Counted from the stretch's first letter, positions 36,147-48,907 are shown. The stretch: DNA of 64,000 nucleotides from Aquatica leii (GCA_035610365.1 CM069433.1:80634236-80698235); one strand, 5' to 3'. Translations and numbers: made by a program. The notes: generated by a model not told the origin, from the sequence alone.

Positions 36147-37902
36147 ATAAACCGTTGCAGCAACGTAGCAGCAACTTTCGTAATTTACTGAGGTTTCAAA
36201 TCTATTACAGAAATAACTATTTTACAACTATGGTTATAAGTAAGTTTTTCTTAAACCCTTATGTAACTGCAGTGTCAATTTAGTGACATTAAAACCTTCA
36301 TTTCGGTTTCGAGTGTAACAGTCTTGAAACTATGGTTACAAGTGTGAATTACTAAAACTACACTACAGTGTTAATCTATACGTTCAAACAGCAACAGAAG
36401 AAGTGCATTTTACGAGATTTTTATAAGACACATAGTCCATTGTCATTATCCAATAAACAGTACCGAAAGTGTTTCCAATTCAAAACTACGTAAGTACAAT
36501 TATTGGTATATTATATTACTATAATTTTAATCGTGCATTTAAACTACTGCTACTTATAAGTAAGCAAATTTGAAATTGATTTTATTTTCTTCTAGGATAA
36601 AATAGAATTTGATTGCAAGGACATTACAATATTACACACAGTGATCAGAACGTGTAAATTAGATCGCCATTGCGAACACCTATAATCTTTAAAAAAGCAG
36701 TCGAGATTATGATCATTGAACCGATTATAATTGCACATGTGCATTTGTAGTCTAATAGAAATATTTAACTAAGAATTACGTAGACGCATTAAACTATAAC
36801 ATGTGAGGAATATCTTAATCCGCCATGGTCTTTTAACACAAAGACATTTTTCTCTTAACAAAATTTATGCATTTACTATTTACAAAATTTATAAATAGAC
36901 ATAATCCGCTTTTCTTGAAAATTTGCCGTAAAAACCTGTTTACTGGTAGAGATCATTTCACGACTAAAGAACCGCGAGATGCGCGTCGGATAAATACGGA
37001 ATTTGACGATCATGCAAAATAAATTCTAACTAAAAACATCATCTGTAAACGATGTACATTAACTGTAATGGTTTACCTTTAATTGAACTAAAAAGTGGAT
37101 GGATACAAGACGATGAATATAATATAAAAAAATATAAAACACAAAGATAAAAAAGAGTTTGTAACAACTTGTGGAATAAATGTGGACACTTCAAACGCCG
37201 TATGAAAAGTGCAAACGTTTTTTGGTTAGCTAGTGTATTGACATTCGGAACAAAATTGGTTTCTGCGCAGCGGTTCTTTAGTCTTGAAATGAACTCTACC
37301 TACTTGCAACAGATGTAAAAATTCTTTTATTATATCTTTTTTGTTTGAATTTAGTTCTATAAGAAACTATAAAAAATTAAATGATGTACATTTATTATAA
37401 TTTATTATATATCTGTATCTTTTTATTAATTTATTTTTATCTCTACTTTTGTTTTAATCTTTATGATGCAGTTAGTAACTAAAATCTTGGATAAGTTGCT
37501 CAACAAAAGCAGTTATAAAGTAGTTTCAAATAATGGTAATAAGCAATATGTTTTCAAAACAGTTACATAGCAGTTGCTGTAAACGGTAACTACAATGTTA
37601 CAAATCAATTACAAAACCGTGATGATAAACCATTACAGAAACGATTCAGAATAGGTAAACATGATTTGTAAAAAACCGTTATAGCAACGCTGCAAAACAG
37701 TTACAAAGTAGTAATTGCAACGGTTTCAGACACGTTGTAAAACGGTTATAATATTACTGCAGTTGCCTTGCAACTGACCAAATCCGGTATTGACAACGTA
37801 TCAGGAAAGACTCAGCAACTATTCTGTAACTAAATACCTTACTGAAACCACAGTTGCAAGAGAGTTTTACAACCGTTTTGCAACTGATTTTTGCTGCTTG
37901 GG
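36076..37902. mobile_element. 1.83-kb CCCA-terminal insertion at the BEL gag-pol junction
   Basis: Left end cccaagcaaca and right end tgctgcttggg form an imperfect 11-bp terminal inverted repeat (one difference), flanked on both sides by TT. Removing the insert with one TT copy puts gag and the protease domain back into one frame, which supports these exact limits. The outer 250-400 bp at each end are full of related words such as accgttgcagcaacg, gcaacgctgcaaaacagtta and ttgcaacggttt. The centre is AT-rich with no long frame, so it is non-autonomous. It shares termini style and 2-bp duplication with 46472-52302 and 47365-48642. Confidence 0.75.
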
Positions 37903-40900
37903 TTTTGTCCGCATTATCCTCGACGGCGGATCGCAGCTATCGTACGTAAAAAAAGACGTATCACGAAAATTAGGATTAAAAATACTTGGCACGCGCAAGT
38001 TATCAGTGATGCCGTTTGGATGTAATGATAAAATAGCACCCAAATTATATGACATTGTTGAATTAAGGTTGACGTCTCAATACAATGACGAGTCACTTTC
38101 GATAACAGCAATCGAAGTTCCTGATATCTGTATCGATTCATTTCCAATACCCAACGTGGTTAATGCAACGATAAATACTTTAAATTTAGCAGATATTTCA
38201 ATTGGAAACGTACCTACTATAAACGGAATTGTTTTATTGATAGGAGCCGATAATTACTGGAGAGTAACGACCGGCGAATTTATTAGATTATCAGAAGATT
38301 TGACTGCAATAAATACAAAGTTGGGTTGGACTCTTCAAGGACCGAATATTAACGAATCGACTAGCGTAAACACAAGCGTTGTATCTACGTTACATATTAA
38401 TGTGATAGACAAAAAATTTGACATAAGTATGAATCAATTTTGGGACCTAGAAACTATTGGAATTAACGATAAGGAGTCACAGAACGAATTTACCGACGAA
38501 TTTATCACGAAACAGATTGTACAAAAAGATAATCGTTTTGAAGTAGCGCTTCCTTGGAAGAACAACTGTGCCATCGACAGCAACTATGACGGTGCATTAT
38601 CGCGAATGAAAAATCTAATGTTTAAACTTTTCAAAAACTCTCGTTTAATCGATTACGATAAGGAAATACGCCAACTAGTAGACAACAAATTTGCTGAAGA
38701 AGTTCCCGCGAAGTGCATTTCTGGTAAAACATATTATATGCCTCATCGACCTGTGTATCGCGAGGACAAGACAACGTCAAGAATTCGTGTAGTGTTTGAC
38801 GCGTCTTCTCACGCGCCCGGTTTCCCATCGTTAAACGAACTTCTGCATTCAGGTGAAAATCTAGTGCAAGACTTAATGACAATTTTATTAAACTTTCGTG
38901 TTAGTAGTATCGCAATAACGGCCGACATTGAAAAAGCGTTCTTACAGATACAATTGTGTGAATAAGATAGGGACTGCCACCGATTTTTGTGGTACAAGAA
39001 TCCAATTACCGATGTAAATAATTTACCGCCTGTACAAAAATATCGAATGGCTAGAGTGACCTTTGGTGTAACAAGTAGTCCGTTTTTGTTATCAGCCACT
39101 TTAAAAAAATTATTATTTACCATTGAATCATCGTGTTATTCGGAAACTGCACATAGTTTATCGCGTTCCTTCTACGTCGATGATTTGGTCTTAACCGTGA
39201 ACTCCTTTAAAAGTGCGGTCAAATTATATCGTGAATCCAAAGAGATCCTTAAAAAAGGTGGAATGAATTTACGTAAGTGGTGTACGAACGATCGCAAATT
39301 TCAAGCTTACCTTAACGAATATGAAAGCGAATCTAACGTGCAATCGTGTCCGAAGGTGCTAGGCTTGCATTGGGACATGGCGAGTGACAGTTTGTATTTA
39401 CATTTAACGTCAACAGTTGCATTTATTAACAAAAACCCAAGTTGTACGAAACGAAACATTTTACAAACTATTGGACGTGTCTATGACCCTTTAGGTATTT
39501 TAGCACCATTCACAATAAAAGCTAAAATTTTGTTACAAATCGCGTGGAAAATTAAAATTGACTGGGATATTTTAGTGAATGGCGCAACTGGTGTAACGAT
39601 TTAGTAAGCTTATCTTCTTACAACATTCCTAGAAACGTTGCATTAAATATGAACTCCAAATTTGAGTTACATTTATTTTCCGATGCAAGTAAAGCGGCAT
39701 ACGGCGCTGTTGCATTTATTCGTGAATTGTCTGAAAATAATGTAAGTGTCAAATTTTTAATTGCTAAAAATCGTGTGGCTCCAATTAAAGGTACTAACAA
39801 TAGTGACTTAACGCTACCAAAACTTGAATTAACTGCTGCTTTGTGCGCGTCTAGATTAAAAAACTTTATTGTTAAAAATGTAAATTTAAAATTTGACACT
39901 GTAAATTTGTGGACTGACTCTAAGATAACGTTGTATTGGATAATCGGTGACGCGTCTAAATGGAAAACGTATATTTACAATCGTGTTATTGAAATACAAA
40001 ATTTAACAAAAAACTGTGTTTGGAGGCATTGTTCCGGTAACATAAACCCTGCTGATTTGTTAACGCGCGGTGTGCGAGCAAGTGAGCTTAGTAAATCTAA
40101 AATTTGGCTTAATGGACCAGAAATACTATCGCGTTTAGACAGTAACTGGTCGATTGATAATAATAATTGTGACGATTTTAACAAAACTGTAGTTTGCGCT
40201 GCTAGTTTAAACCAAACGGAAACACATGAGTGAGAACCAATTTTTTCTCTTGAAAATTACGAACATTTAGAGAAATGTTTAAGAGTTACTGCCTATGTGA
40301 AACGCGTGTTTTGTAAAAGAAAAAATTTATCTTTAGTATTAGCTGCCGAAGAGCTTAACGATGCCGAGGCTTATTGGATCAAGCACGTTCAATACAGCAT
40401 TTTTAATCAAGAAATAGAAGATCTAAAGAAACATAAATTTGTCAACAAGAAATCGTCTATTTATAAATTAATGCCTTTTTTGGATGAAACTGGTGTCTTA
40501 AGGATTAAGACTCGACTACAAGAATCAGAACTCTCTTATGAAACCGCAAATCCGATTATTCTACCAAAGAAATCAATTTTTGTGCAAAAGTTAATATGGA
40601 AAATTCATAATCGTTGCTTCCACAGTGGAACTAATTTAACACTTGCCGAAATTAGAAAACGATTTTGGATTATACACGCGCGACAAACGATCAAATCACT
40701 CCTAAGCAAGTGCGTCGTCTGTAAAAAGTTGCGTGGAAAGCCAGGACAAGAATCCTTTGCACCTTTACCGAGAGAAAGAGCTTCGATGTCACATCCGTTT
40801 GAAAATACTGGTGTAGACTTTGCAGGACCATTGTATGTGTTAAGTGGAGTTAATGAAAAGCAAAAATCTTATTTAATGATTTTAACCTGTGCCGTTACGC

Positions 40901-41793
40901 GCGCCGTTCATTTAGAGTTGGTGCTAGACATTACTACCGATAGTTGCCTCCGAGGTTTTCGACGATTTGTTGCCAGACGAGGAGTGCCGAGTACCGTGTT
41001 TTCTGACAATGCAAAAACTTTCAAACGAGCTTCACTCGAGATAAGCACGCTTTATAAAAATCTGGAAGGCGAGACTGTATCTAACTTTTTTTCATACCAA
41101 CGTATCAAATGGAAATTTATAATTGAACGAGCCGCATGGTGGGGTGGATTTTGGGAAAGGCTTATTAAAACGGTTAAAGATAGCCTCAGATTCGCCTTAG
41201 GGAAATCCCTGGTTTACGGCGATGAGTTGCAAACGATTCTAACGGAAATAGAAGCTACGGTGAACTCGAGACCGCTGACATACATTGATAACGACGTAGA
41301 TAACTTATCTATATTATCTCCTTCAAGTTTTTTATTGGGAAATACACGTTCATGTATTTTACCTAATGTTGAAGTTAATGTGAATCGAGAAGCAATTCTG
41401 CTAAAATGGAAAGAACGTCAGAGAATTGTTACTAAATTTTGGAAGAAGTGGTCCGTTGACTATTTACAACAACTACGTATTGCACACATAAATCTTTGCT
41501 CTTCCCCAACAAAAAAATTCGAACTTAACGATATCGTACTACTGCACGATCAAAATTTACCACGTCTAAGTTGGAAGATGGTACGTGTTATAAAAATGTA
41601 TCTAGGCAGAGATGGTAAGGTTCGCGCTTGTGAAGTTCAGTTGCCTAATACTACCGTACTAAGACGACCGGTGCAGTTGTTGTACCCACTTGAAGTTCTT
41701 ATTGCCGCCCGGGAGGATGTAGAAAAGAAGAAGGACGATTTCGTGTGCGCCGCAACTAATGAGTTGATGCGTGAAGACAGAAAGTGGGAATAG
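37903..41793 (+). pseudogene. pol: BEL/Pao Pol (PR-RT-RNase H-integrase), three breaks
   Basis: The protease begins with IILDGGSQLSYVKKDVSRKL (37912 on; active-site Asp kept). Reverse transcriptase has RVVFDASSHAPGFPSLNELL (near 38790), ADIEKAFLQIQL (near 38922) and FYVDDLVLTVNS (near 39172; catalytic pair kept). RNase H is at 39649-40233 (LFSDASKAAYGAV, LPKLELTAALCASRL, LWTDSK). Integrase spans 40297-41793, with a CVVCKKLRGKPGQ zinc region, NTGVDFAGPLYV, FSDNAKTF and ERAAWWGGFWERLIKTVK, giving all three catalytic acidic residues, then a DUF5641-type end (TKFWKKWSVDYLQQLR). Breaks: in-frame TAA at 38963-38965, a frame change of -1 near 39590, and an in-frame TGA at 40231-40233. The ORFs on either side of both stops stay in the same frame. 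Pol would copy and integrate the element; this copy cannot make a full-length product unless the stops are read through. Confidence 0.9.
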
Positions 41794-41828
41794 TAAATGA
41801 TAAGAAATTGAATTATTAGAATTATCGG

Positions 41829-42357
41829 TGTTACGTTAAAACGAAATAGAACGTATTATTTAATTTCCTTTATAATTACATATTTAGTCAATAAATTACT
41901 TACTTGCAGAATCTTTTATTAGTTCGTTTACTATTTATTTCACAATATCACACACAATAAAAGTATGCTTTCATATAAGTAAGACATTTATAGTTGCGAT
42001 TGGTTGCTGGTAGATAACTTTGGCAGTTTAAAGGTAACTATTGCTGAATAAACAGTGGAAACAATTTTTATTGCACCAAAACAAAATTTATAATTACATT
42101 ATTTACACGTGTAAATTAATAAAACGATTCTAACCTAGAAATAATTTCGTAGATAATTAAAATCCTATAAAATAAACACTTACAGATTACAAAACTAAAG
42201 GTTTATTACAAATTTTGAAAAAAACTGTTTTAATTAAAACTGAATGTAAAATAAAAAACTATAAAAAAATTAAATAACGACAATGCAAATGTACAACAAC
42301 AAATATGACAGTTATGACAACTACAATTGACAGTAGGTCATTTCCACGTGACGCACA
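41829..42357 (+). repeat. BEL 3' LTR (proposed limits)
   Basis: The start tgttacgtta is fixed by its match to the 5' remnant and by the usual TG start, 35 bp after the pol stop. The end is inferred from acgcaca at 42351-42357, the same 7 bases that precede the 5' primer-binding site. That gives a 529-bp LTR with TG...CA ends, a normal size for this group. No second full LTR is available to prove the right end. Confidence 0.5.
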
Positions 42358-43034
42358 GCACAAAGTGGGAGAAGAATAAAACTTATGATGAAAAAAAAAA
42401 ATTTGTACAGACATTTTTGATCGCTATGTAGTTTGTTGAAATTGTGTTATCTTTTTCTAGCAAAGCTATTTGGAAGCACTAACAACGTTGGCGTTTTACA
42501 ACGTCACGGTACTAATTGAAATTACATAAAGTTGTCGTCGAACAACTCGGTAGCTACGTGGATATTTATGATTAGGGAATAGTCTCTAGCCGCACAAATA
42601 CCGGATTTCCATATTGTACAAGATGTAACCCTTAGGTAACTAACATCCTCAGTATTTGCGAACAAGGATATTTATTCCTAACCGCACAGAAAAATTGCAA
42701 GGCAACTACCAGCAAGAATAAACAAATGTAACACTTTACAAAAAAACAAAATGAAACGAGGATCTCTGCAACAAACAAAAACAGGTCTAGATAAAAAGCG
42801 CTTCATGATTCGAATTTAAAGTTTCAAAAAAGCTGTTAGATTTCTTTAAAAAAAATTTGACAATTTTTTCTAGAAGTATTGTAAATATGATATTAAAATT
42901 TGAAGTTTGCAAGATAATTACAATTACTGTAATTTTTTGAAAAAATGTAATGCTAAAACTAAACAATTCTATATGTTTATAACTTTATTTTGCATCATAA
43001 ACAAAAAAGCTTTGTTCTTTATACCATTATTCTG
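42358..43034. other. Stretch with no recognised gene
   Basis: Less AT-rich patches at 42470-42700, but no coding content or repeat partner was found. Confidence 0.45.
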
Positions 43035-43630
43035 GAAAATCAAGTATAATATTAGTCTTCATCTCAGGTAAAATTAGGAACGTCAATAATTTTTTGCGCA
43101 CCTAATGTAGTACCAACATTTTTGTTACCGATGTAACATACTTATCGAAATAATATATATATTGAAAACCACATGTTTGATAATTATAGTGAACCGCATT
43201 GTAAAAGGAGTGTTAAATGATATGAAATTAAAAGGACATTGATTAACTTTTATCTTCAAGGGAGATTATTTATGAATGGATTGCAACTTACAATTTAGTG
43301 GTGTGTACCATAATTCCAAAACATTTACAAATGAAATAGAAGCATATGAATGATTCGGTTTTTATGATTTTTAGTAACAATTTATTTTGTAACATAAATA
43401 TGTTATTTGTCTAAATATATTTATGATAATGCACGTGCTTATCTTATCTAGTAAATATGCGATATGTTTTAAAATGATACAAGTGGCAATTTCGGCGAAA
43501 AGATGTTTTGAACAAATCTGTTTACAAATTATCTAATAATGTACTTTCACCGCAAATCTATAACTTTTTGTACATTAAAAAACTGGCGTTAAGAAACTGA
43601 AATGCATGATCGTACGCTACTGTAGTCTAA
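43035..43630 (+). repeat. Unknown 0.6-kb dispersed repeat, copy A
   Basis: It matches the reverse complement of 63390-63945 along its length by eye, with several perfect 15-25-bp blocks and some gaps. Shared blocks include 'caggtaaaatt', 'ccgcattgtaaaaggagtgt', 'attgattaacttttatct', 'gcttatcttatct' and 'gcgttaagaaactgaaatgc' followed by atgatcgtacgctac. There is no open frame and no terminal inverted repeat. Class unknown. Copy A has an extra stretch of about 60 bp around 43300-43360. Confidence 0.85.
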
Positions 43631-45664
43631 TCGCTGCTAAAGGAACGGTGTTTTACATAAATGCGTCGATCCTCTTTTTAGCTGGTTATTGTTATAAGTA
43701 CTTTGTTTTTAAAAAATTGACAATAACGTTTTTTTATTTATATAAGATACAACTAAGTTAGTCTTTTGGTGTGAAAATTAAAAAATGTTTATTTTTATAA
43801 TGTTGTTCTAAGGAAAGTTGAATTCACTTAAAAACATTTTTATTAACAGTTTTTTAAAAGGCTTCTTACAAATAAAAATTGACCGTAGTTAATTAAAATA
43901 ACAAATGTTGCTAACAATAAAAGCATACATTAAAATACGCTAATTTTCTAAAAAAAAAGTAATATTTAATGTACATATTAATATACAAACGTGATACAAT
44001 TGATGGTAAATTATTTTGATCTTAAAAAGTTTATCCGTGTACGCCCACGGTTTAATTTGAGTAATATTAATGCAAGATCACCGGCTTTATGATCAGTCGA
44101 CTATTGGAAATATCTTATCTTGTGACAGATTGGTTTTCTATCTAACTCTGTTTAGCATAAAAATGTATCTAGATAAATTAAATTAAAATAATATGAAATT
44201 AGAGCCAACAGAAAATATAGAAATTATTATTTCTTCAATTTCATATTTTTATAAATGTTATATTTATGAAAACAAATGTGTTTAATACAATTATTAAATT
44301 ATTGTATATATTGTCCTATAATTACGTTACTTTGTAACTAATCTTTAGTTAAGCTACGATATGCATTTAAATGTTTATTATACTCGTATACTGTTAAAAA
44401 TATACATATCAAATATGGCATATACGTAATGACAAAATCTGTCCTTTTTTATTATCTTTTAGTGAACATTTAGATTAACCAAATAGAACATGTGACATTA
44501 ATTTAAATTGAGTATAAAAATGTTTTTGGTATTACTACATACTATTATTATAATAATAATTATTATTTGCATCTTAAATACATTAGGTGCTAAACTCAAG
44601 TAATACTTGCATTATCAAACATTTGTTGTGACACAAATTTACATTTTTTTTAATGTACTACATTAGGTACCAAATTATAGTAATACTTGCTTTTAATAAC
44701 TAACACATTTACTATAATATTTTACTTATCTACAGCTTTTATTTATAAAAATATCACATCATACATATGTAGTATTATCTTATAAAACAAATTTTATTTT
44801 AAAACAATACTGATTTCATAAAAGTACAGTATACTAATAAATGTTTATTGCGTTTTTTTTTGTTTTAAATAAATTATGTACTTTAATTAAAGGTATTATT
44901 ATGTTTCACTGGTTATGATAAAATCATGTTTCTAAATGCTATGTTTTTTTATTAATAACTTTGTACATATAAACAAAAATAATTACTTAAATTTTAGAAT
45001 GTAAATTTAGTTATTTCACTCACAAATAAAAAAATAACATACAGCACTATACTCGTACATCCACTTCAGTTAATTACGTTGGCATTGGTAATACAAATGA
45101 ATATAGATTTCCTGGCTGTCGTATAATTTTTTAGTATATTTACGGTAACTTTAATTAACGTAATGAGTAAAATAAAAACATATAGCAAATAAACAAAACG
45201 GAAATAATTTCTGATTATACAACCGTATTTAAAATTCTGTATAATTTCGTACGTATCTGAAATACATATTATCTTTGTAATGCATACATAGGTACATAAA
45301 TTTACTACGGTAAATAATTACTAACGCAATACAAACCTTTAAAATACGTTCAAATTTAATGATTACCATTTTAACATTTAAATTTATCTGTTTCATTCTA
45401 CTAGTTTCTTTGTCATTTAAAAGCTTACATATTAAGGTGAAACAGTGGCACAATAATATAATAAACTATATAAATTATATTTTTATTTTTGTAGAAACTA
45501 AAAATTTATTTAAATGTACATATATTGATTAGCAATAGTACTTTTTTGTAACTGTAATCATAATGTTCTATTTACAATTTTTAATTTTTAAAAGTAAAGA
45601 AATTCAGATTATGCAGTGTATTTAATCTTTGACTGTTGCGTTTATTGTTGTAAAACGTAGAAGA
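43631..45664. other. AT-rich stretch with a short local duplication
   Basis: No gene recognised. A short direct repeat, 'acattaggtgctaaactcaa' plus gtaatacttgc at 44579-44610, recurs at 44661-44692 as acattaggtaccaaattata plus gtaatacttgc, 82 bases apart. A 74-codon minus-strand frame (45453-45229) is not recognised. Confidence 0.5.
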
Positions 45665-46029
45665 TTTAACACTAGAACTGCCGAGGGGGTGAATTTGACT
45701 TTTTGTTAATTTTAAAACGTTCTAGCTTTGCGTTTATTTGACTTAGAACGTTGTAAGTTCTAAAACTTTTTTATCTTTTTATGACAATTACACGTGCATA
45801 AGATTTTTTTGTACTCTTACTTAAAACCGCCAAAGTGGTCAATTGCAAAATTATTGTAATAATAAATATTTTAGAATCCCATAATACATCATGCGCGAAG
45901 ATTGATTACTTATAAATTAAATATCAGCTTTTTTATAAGCAGAAACTGTTTGGCTCAGCTACAAACAGGTTTGTCTATGTCGTTTGCAAACAGACAAGCA
46001 TGTACTTATTTGTAAGCTATGCGTATATA

Positions 46030-46471
46030 ACTGCAGCGATGCAGAAGTTTGGCACAGTATATTCTAGATTTGTGTCGAGAGCGTTTCTTGTTGATAAATA
46101 AAATTTATCCAGATGTGGCGTTCGCGCAGATTGAAAAAATGTCAGAAGGTAACAGTGATGTTGGTGAATATCCATTTGAAGTGAAAGAACTTGATAGATA
46201 TATTCCTAGTAGAAATGGTGAGAGATCTGTAATTAGGGAATAAACGATTCTTCTACATCCGATACTGGTAAAGCTAATCTTAGTCCTTAACCGTCCACTT
46301 TCACAAAGAATGTAAGGGATAGCAAAAAAACAAAAAACTGCTAGATACTGCGTGTCTCTAGAAACAGCAATCAAACAAACTGCGAAAAATATGGATGTGT
46401 AAAAGTTATAGAATATAATAATGAGAATGTATAATACTAGCATTTTTTTTCTACAAAACGGAGTGCAATAA
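46030..46471 (+). pseudogene. Possible N-terminal exon of the piggyBac-like transposase
   Basis: A TATA-like gcgtatataa at 46021 precedes an open stretch whose first in-frame ATG is at 46139 (MSEGNSDVGEYPFEVKELDR) and which stops at 46241-46243. Acidic/Ser-rich N-termini are usual for piggyBac transposases, but this region is poorly conserved in the family, so the assignment rests on position: inside the left end and upstream of the insertion that precedes the recognisable transposase. Confidence 0.3.
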
Positions 46472-46789
46472 CCCAAAAAACCAAATAGGTTCCATAATAA
46501 TACTTTTAGAAGCATAGAGGCAGTATTGATATTACTGAAAGCCATCCTGTAGCAGTAGAATGGTATATGTTTAGAGATAGGTTTTGACACTCCAGTAGAA
46601 TGCTCTACAGTTAATGCTTATAGAGTCCTATTAGACGTTGTACTAAAGCAGGCCAAAGGTAGAAGTTTTCACGTTCCATTAGAATGCTTTAAAATAGTGC
46701 CAATGTAGTACTTTCCTATGTTGTAGAATAGCATGACAAAGTTAGCGACTAAAAGGTAATTGATTTGCATGCTTTCACAGGGTTTTAAT

Positions 46790-47221
46790 CATCGACTTGG
46801 CAACAACGGAAAGCTATGCTTCCCTCTGGACGAGTAATGGCAGGCTGCAAAGTGTACACAACATTGTAAGAGATAGAAACAGTATTTGTCAACAAACGGT
46901 ACGCACTACTTGTCAAACGACAATTGTATTTGTTTACTTTTACATATTCCTACTTTAAGCTAAATATACATTGTATTCATATTTCATGTTTAAAGTTTGA
47001 TTCAATTCATTTTACAATCTACGTACTTCAAATAATGCTGCTAGAACCGATTCTAAAATTTGAGGTTATAAGTATGTCAACATAAATTGACAAGTAGTGC
47101 GTACCATAACAATAAACAAATGTACTTCCTTTTCATGTTTGAGACAAACAAACACATTGCAAACGTATACAGATTACTCGTCCAGAGGGAAGCGTAGCTT
47201 TCCGATGTTGCCAGGTCGATG
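46790..47221. mobile_element. 432-bp MITE with perfect 8-bp target duplication
   Basis: Arms catcgacttggcaacaacgg... (46790-46841) and ...ttgccaggtcgatg (47173-47221) pair over about 50 bp with few differences (inner tips gacgagtaat against attactcgtc). The flanks are gttttaat on both sides (46782-46789 and 47222-47229). A second inner inverted pair, gtacgcactacttgtcaa (near 46898) and ttgacaagtagtgcgtac (near 47088), makes the element strongly fold-back. An 8-bp duplication is used by hAT and some other superfamilies; the termini are not the usual hAT CAGGG type. Confidence 0.9.
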
Positions 47222-47364
47222 GTTTTAATAGTATACCATAAGAAACTCAAAAAGCATGAAATGATTGCTTTTAAGTCATTTTTTAGTAAGAAATTTATAC
47301 AGTATCTTTGTCTAAACTATAATAATTTTTAATCAACGGTTTGTGGATTTGTAGTTTGCTGCAT

Positions 47365-48642
47365 CCCAGTAAACACAAAATTGATAATGTTTAGTAACAG
47401 TTTCAAAACAAAAAATTTATGATTCACTCTTGTTTCAAACATAAAAGAAACCTAACTGCAATAAAATAGCTATAAGTCCATCGCTGTTTCACTTATTTGA
47501 ATCAGTATAGTCTCGGTATTTTAAATTCAAATCTGTTGCAAACTAAATGTTGCATTCGGTTTACGTTTTAAAAGCTTCGTTCTTGAACTGATACTAAATG
47601 ATCGATACATGTATGATTTTTTTGTTTCAATAATGAATTAAAATAATTCTTTCAATAATATAATAATACATTTTCGAATGCACGTTTCAAATTTTATTGC
47701 ACAATAAATATTTTTAAATACAATATCACATTGAGTTTTTTACATATTGCAACTTTCCTGGATGTGATCTTTTCACGGAAACTGCATCAGTTACTGTTGG
47801 GTAGCAACTTTTAACCGCATCTGTAACATAGAAATAAATATTTCATTTATATACATACATAATCATAAAGTTACACAAAATTAATTACATTTTTTTAATC
47901 AAAAACAACACAAACTTAATATAAATATCTCTTTAGCAATCATTAGAAAGTTGTAAAAACACTGTTAATGCCTTTAGCTGTACATTATCGTATAGAAAAC
48001 TTGAAGAATTGAACTGTAATTATGAATCCTAAAGTATCATCAGATTTACGCAATAGTCTAACTTAACGCAACCATGTGTGTTAATTTACATTTTTTTTTA
48101 TACAAATTAAAACATGATACATAAAAAACAGAAATGATAATAATATCGATTACATTTATGGATTATAATAAAATGTTTTGACTTACCGTTTATTGTTCCA
48201 TTTCGTAATTGTACACACAGCATCACTTATCAAACTAAAACCGAACAAGTGAAAAGATATCAATTTGCAGCGCAAGCGTTGACGATAGTAATCAAAAGTA
48301 TAGCAACGACTAATGCTGACTATTAACAAAGTATTTGTTTTTTCTAGAACGATTCCACTGTTTTGAAAATAATTCAATCTTATTTAATCGATCTTCAAAC
48401 AATTTTAGTTATTCAAAAAATATTCGGTTTTAATAAACAGTTTTTAGACGGTTGCTGATTATGGGATAAAAATTGCAAGTACTGAAACGGTTTAAAACTG
48501 ATTGTGAAAAATCGGAACTCTTTCAATTTATTCACTGTCAGTTACATGTAAATGATATAAAAATGGAACTAACACGAAACAACGTAATGAAACAATTGTT
48601 TTAATTTTGTGACTGTAACAGTTTCAATCCGTGTTTACTGGG
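47365..48642. mobile_element. 1.28-kb CCCAGTAAACAC-terminal non-autonomous element
   Basis: Left tip cccagtaaacac and right tip gtgtttactggg are perfect 12-bp inverted repeats, flanked by AT on both sides (47363-47364 and 48643-48644). Just inside each end stands gtaacagtttcaa (47401) or ctgtaacagtttcaa (48613). The interior contains the dispersed repeat copy 48028-48215 and no coding frame. The AT duplication would suit ISL2EU-like transposons, but no transposase is present to test this. Confidence 0.75.
48028..48215 (+). repeat. Dispersed repeat, copy 2
   Basis: Partner of 29034-29215 (shared 'tcatcagatttacgca' and 'cgcaaccatgtgtgttaat'). It lies inside the element 47365-48642. Confidence 0.75.
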
Positions 48643-48879
48643 ATCATTCTAATTATTTCATTTTTTAATCTCGCATGACGTAGAAATTGGAACACCTTCT
48701 CATTAATAACATCTATAGGAACTCCTTTGAATCAACTTTGGGTTAACTGTATAACAAAATTATGCGGTTAATTATTTTCTTATTATCTATTATCAGTCGC
48801 ATGCATTTTCATTAGATTTATATCAAAAATATGTTTCTTTTTATGAATAAAATAAATTTTTTGTCACAATGCTTTTTAA

Positions 48880-48907
48880 GTTTAAGTCCCCAGGTTAGCC
48901 ACCCCTG
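48880..48907. mobile_element. hAT-type transposon terminus, single end
   Basis: The reverse complement of this stretch starts CAGGGGTGGCTAACCTGGGG, a well-known hAT-type terminal sequence in animals. The next 8 bases outside are ctctaaaa, possibly half of an 8-bp duplication. The opposite end was not found nearby, so this is a truncated end or solo terminus. Confidence 0.5.

Larger units (their letters stand above)
34437..42357 (+). mobile_element. BEL/Pao LTR retrotransposon, relatively young
   Basis: A nearly complete BEL/Pao element: primer-binding site (34566), gag (from 34659), pol through integrase (to 41793) and a 3' LTR (from 41829). Coding damage is limited to two in-frame stops and one small frameshift in pol plus a 1.8-kb insertion at the gag-pol junction. 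The 5' LTR is reduced to 16 bp. In front of it stands a 111-bp copy of the pol 3' end. Base composition of its coding part is visibly less AT-rich than its surroundings. Without its 5' LTR, and with the breaks listed, it is not autonomous. Confidence 0.9.

Noticed and set aside
36087-37908. TTTTGT on both sides as a 6-bp target duplication of the BEL insertion
   Set aside because: Excision at those points does not keep the gag-pol frame and leaves no terminal inverted repeat. The TT-flanked CCCA...TGGG limits do both.
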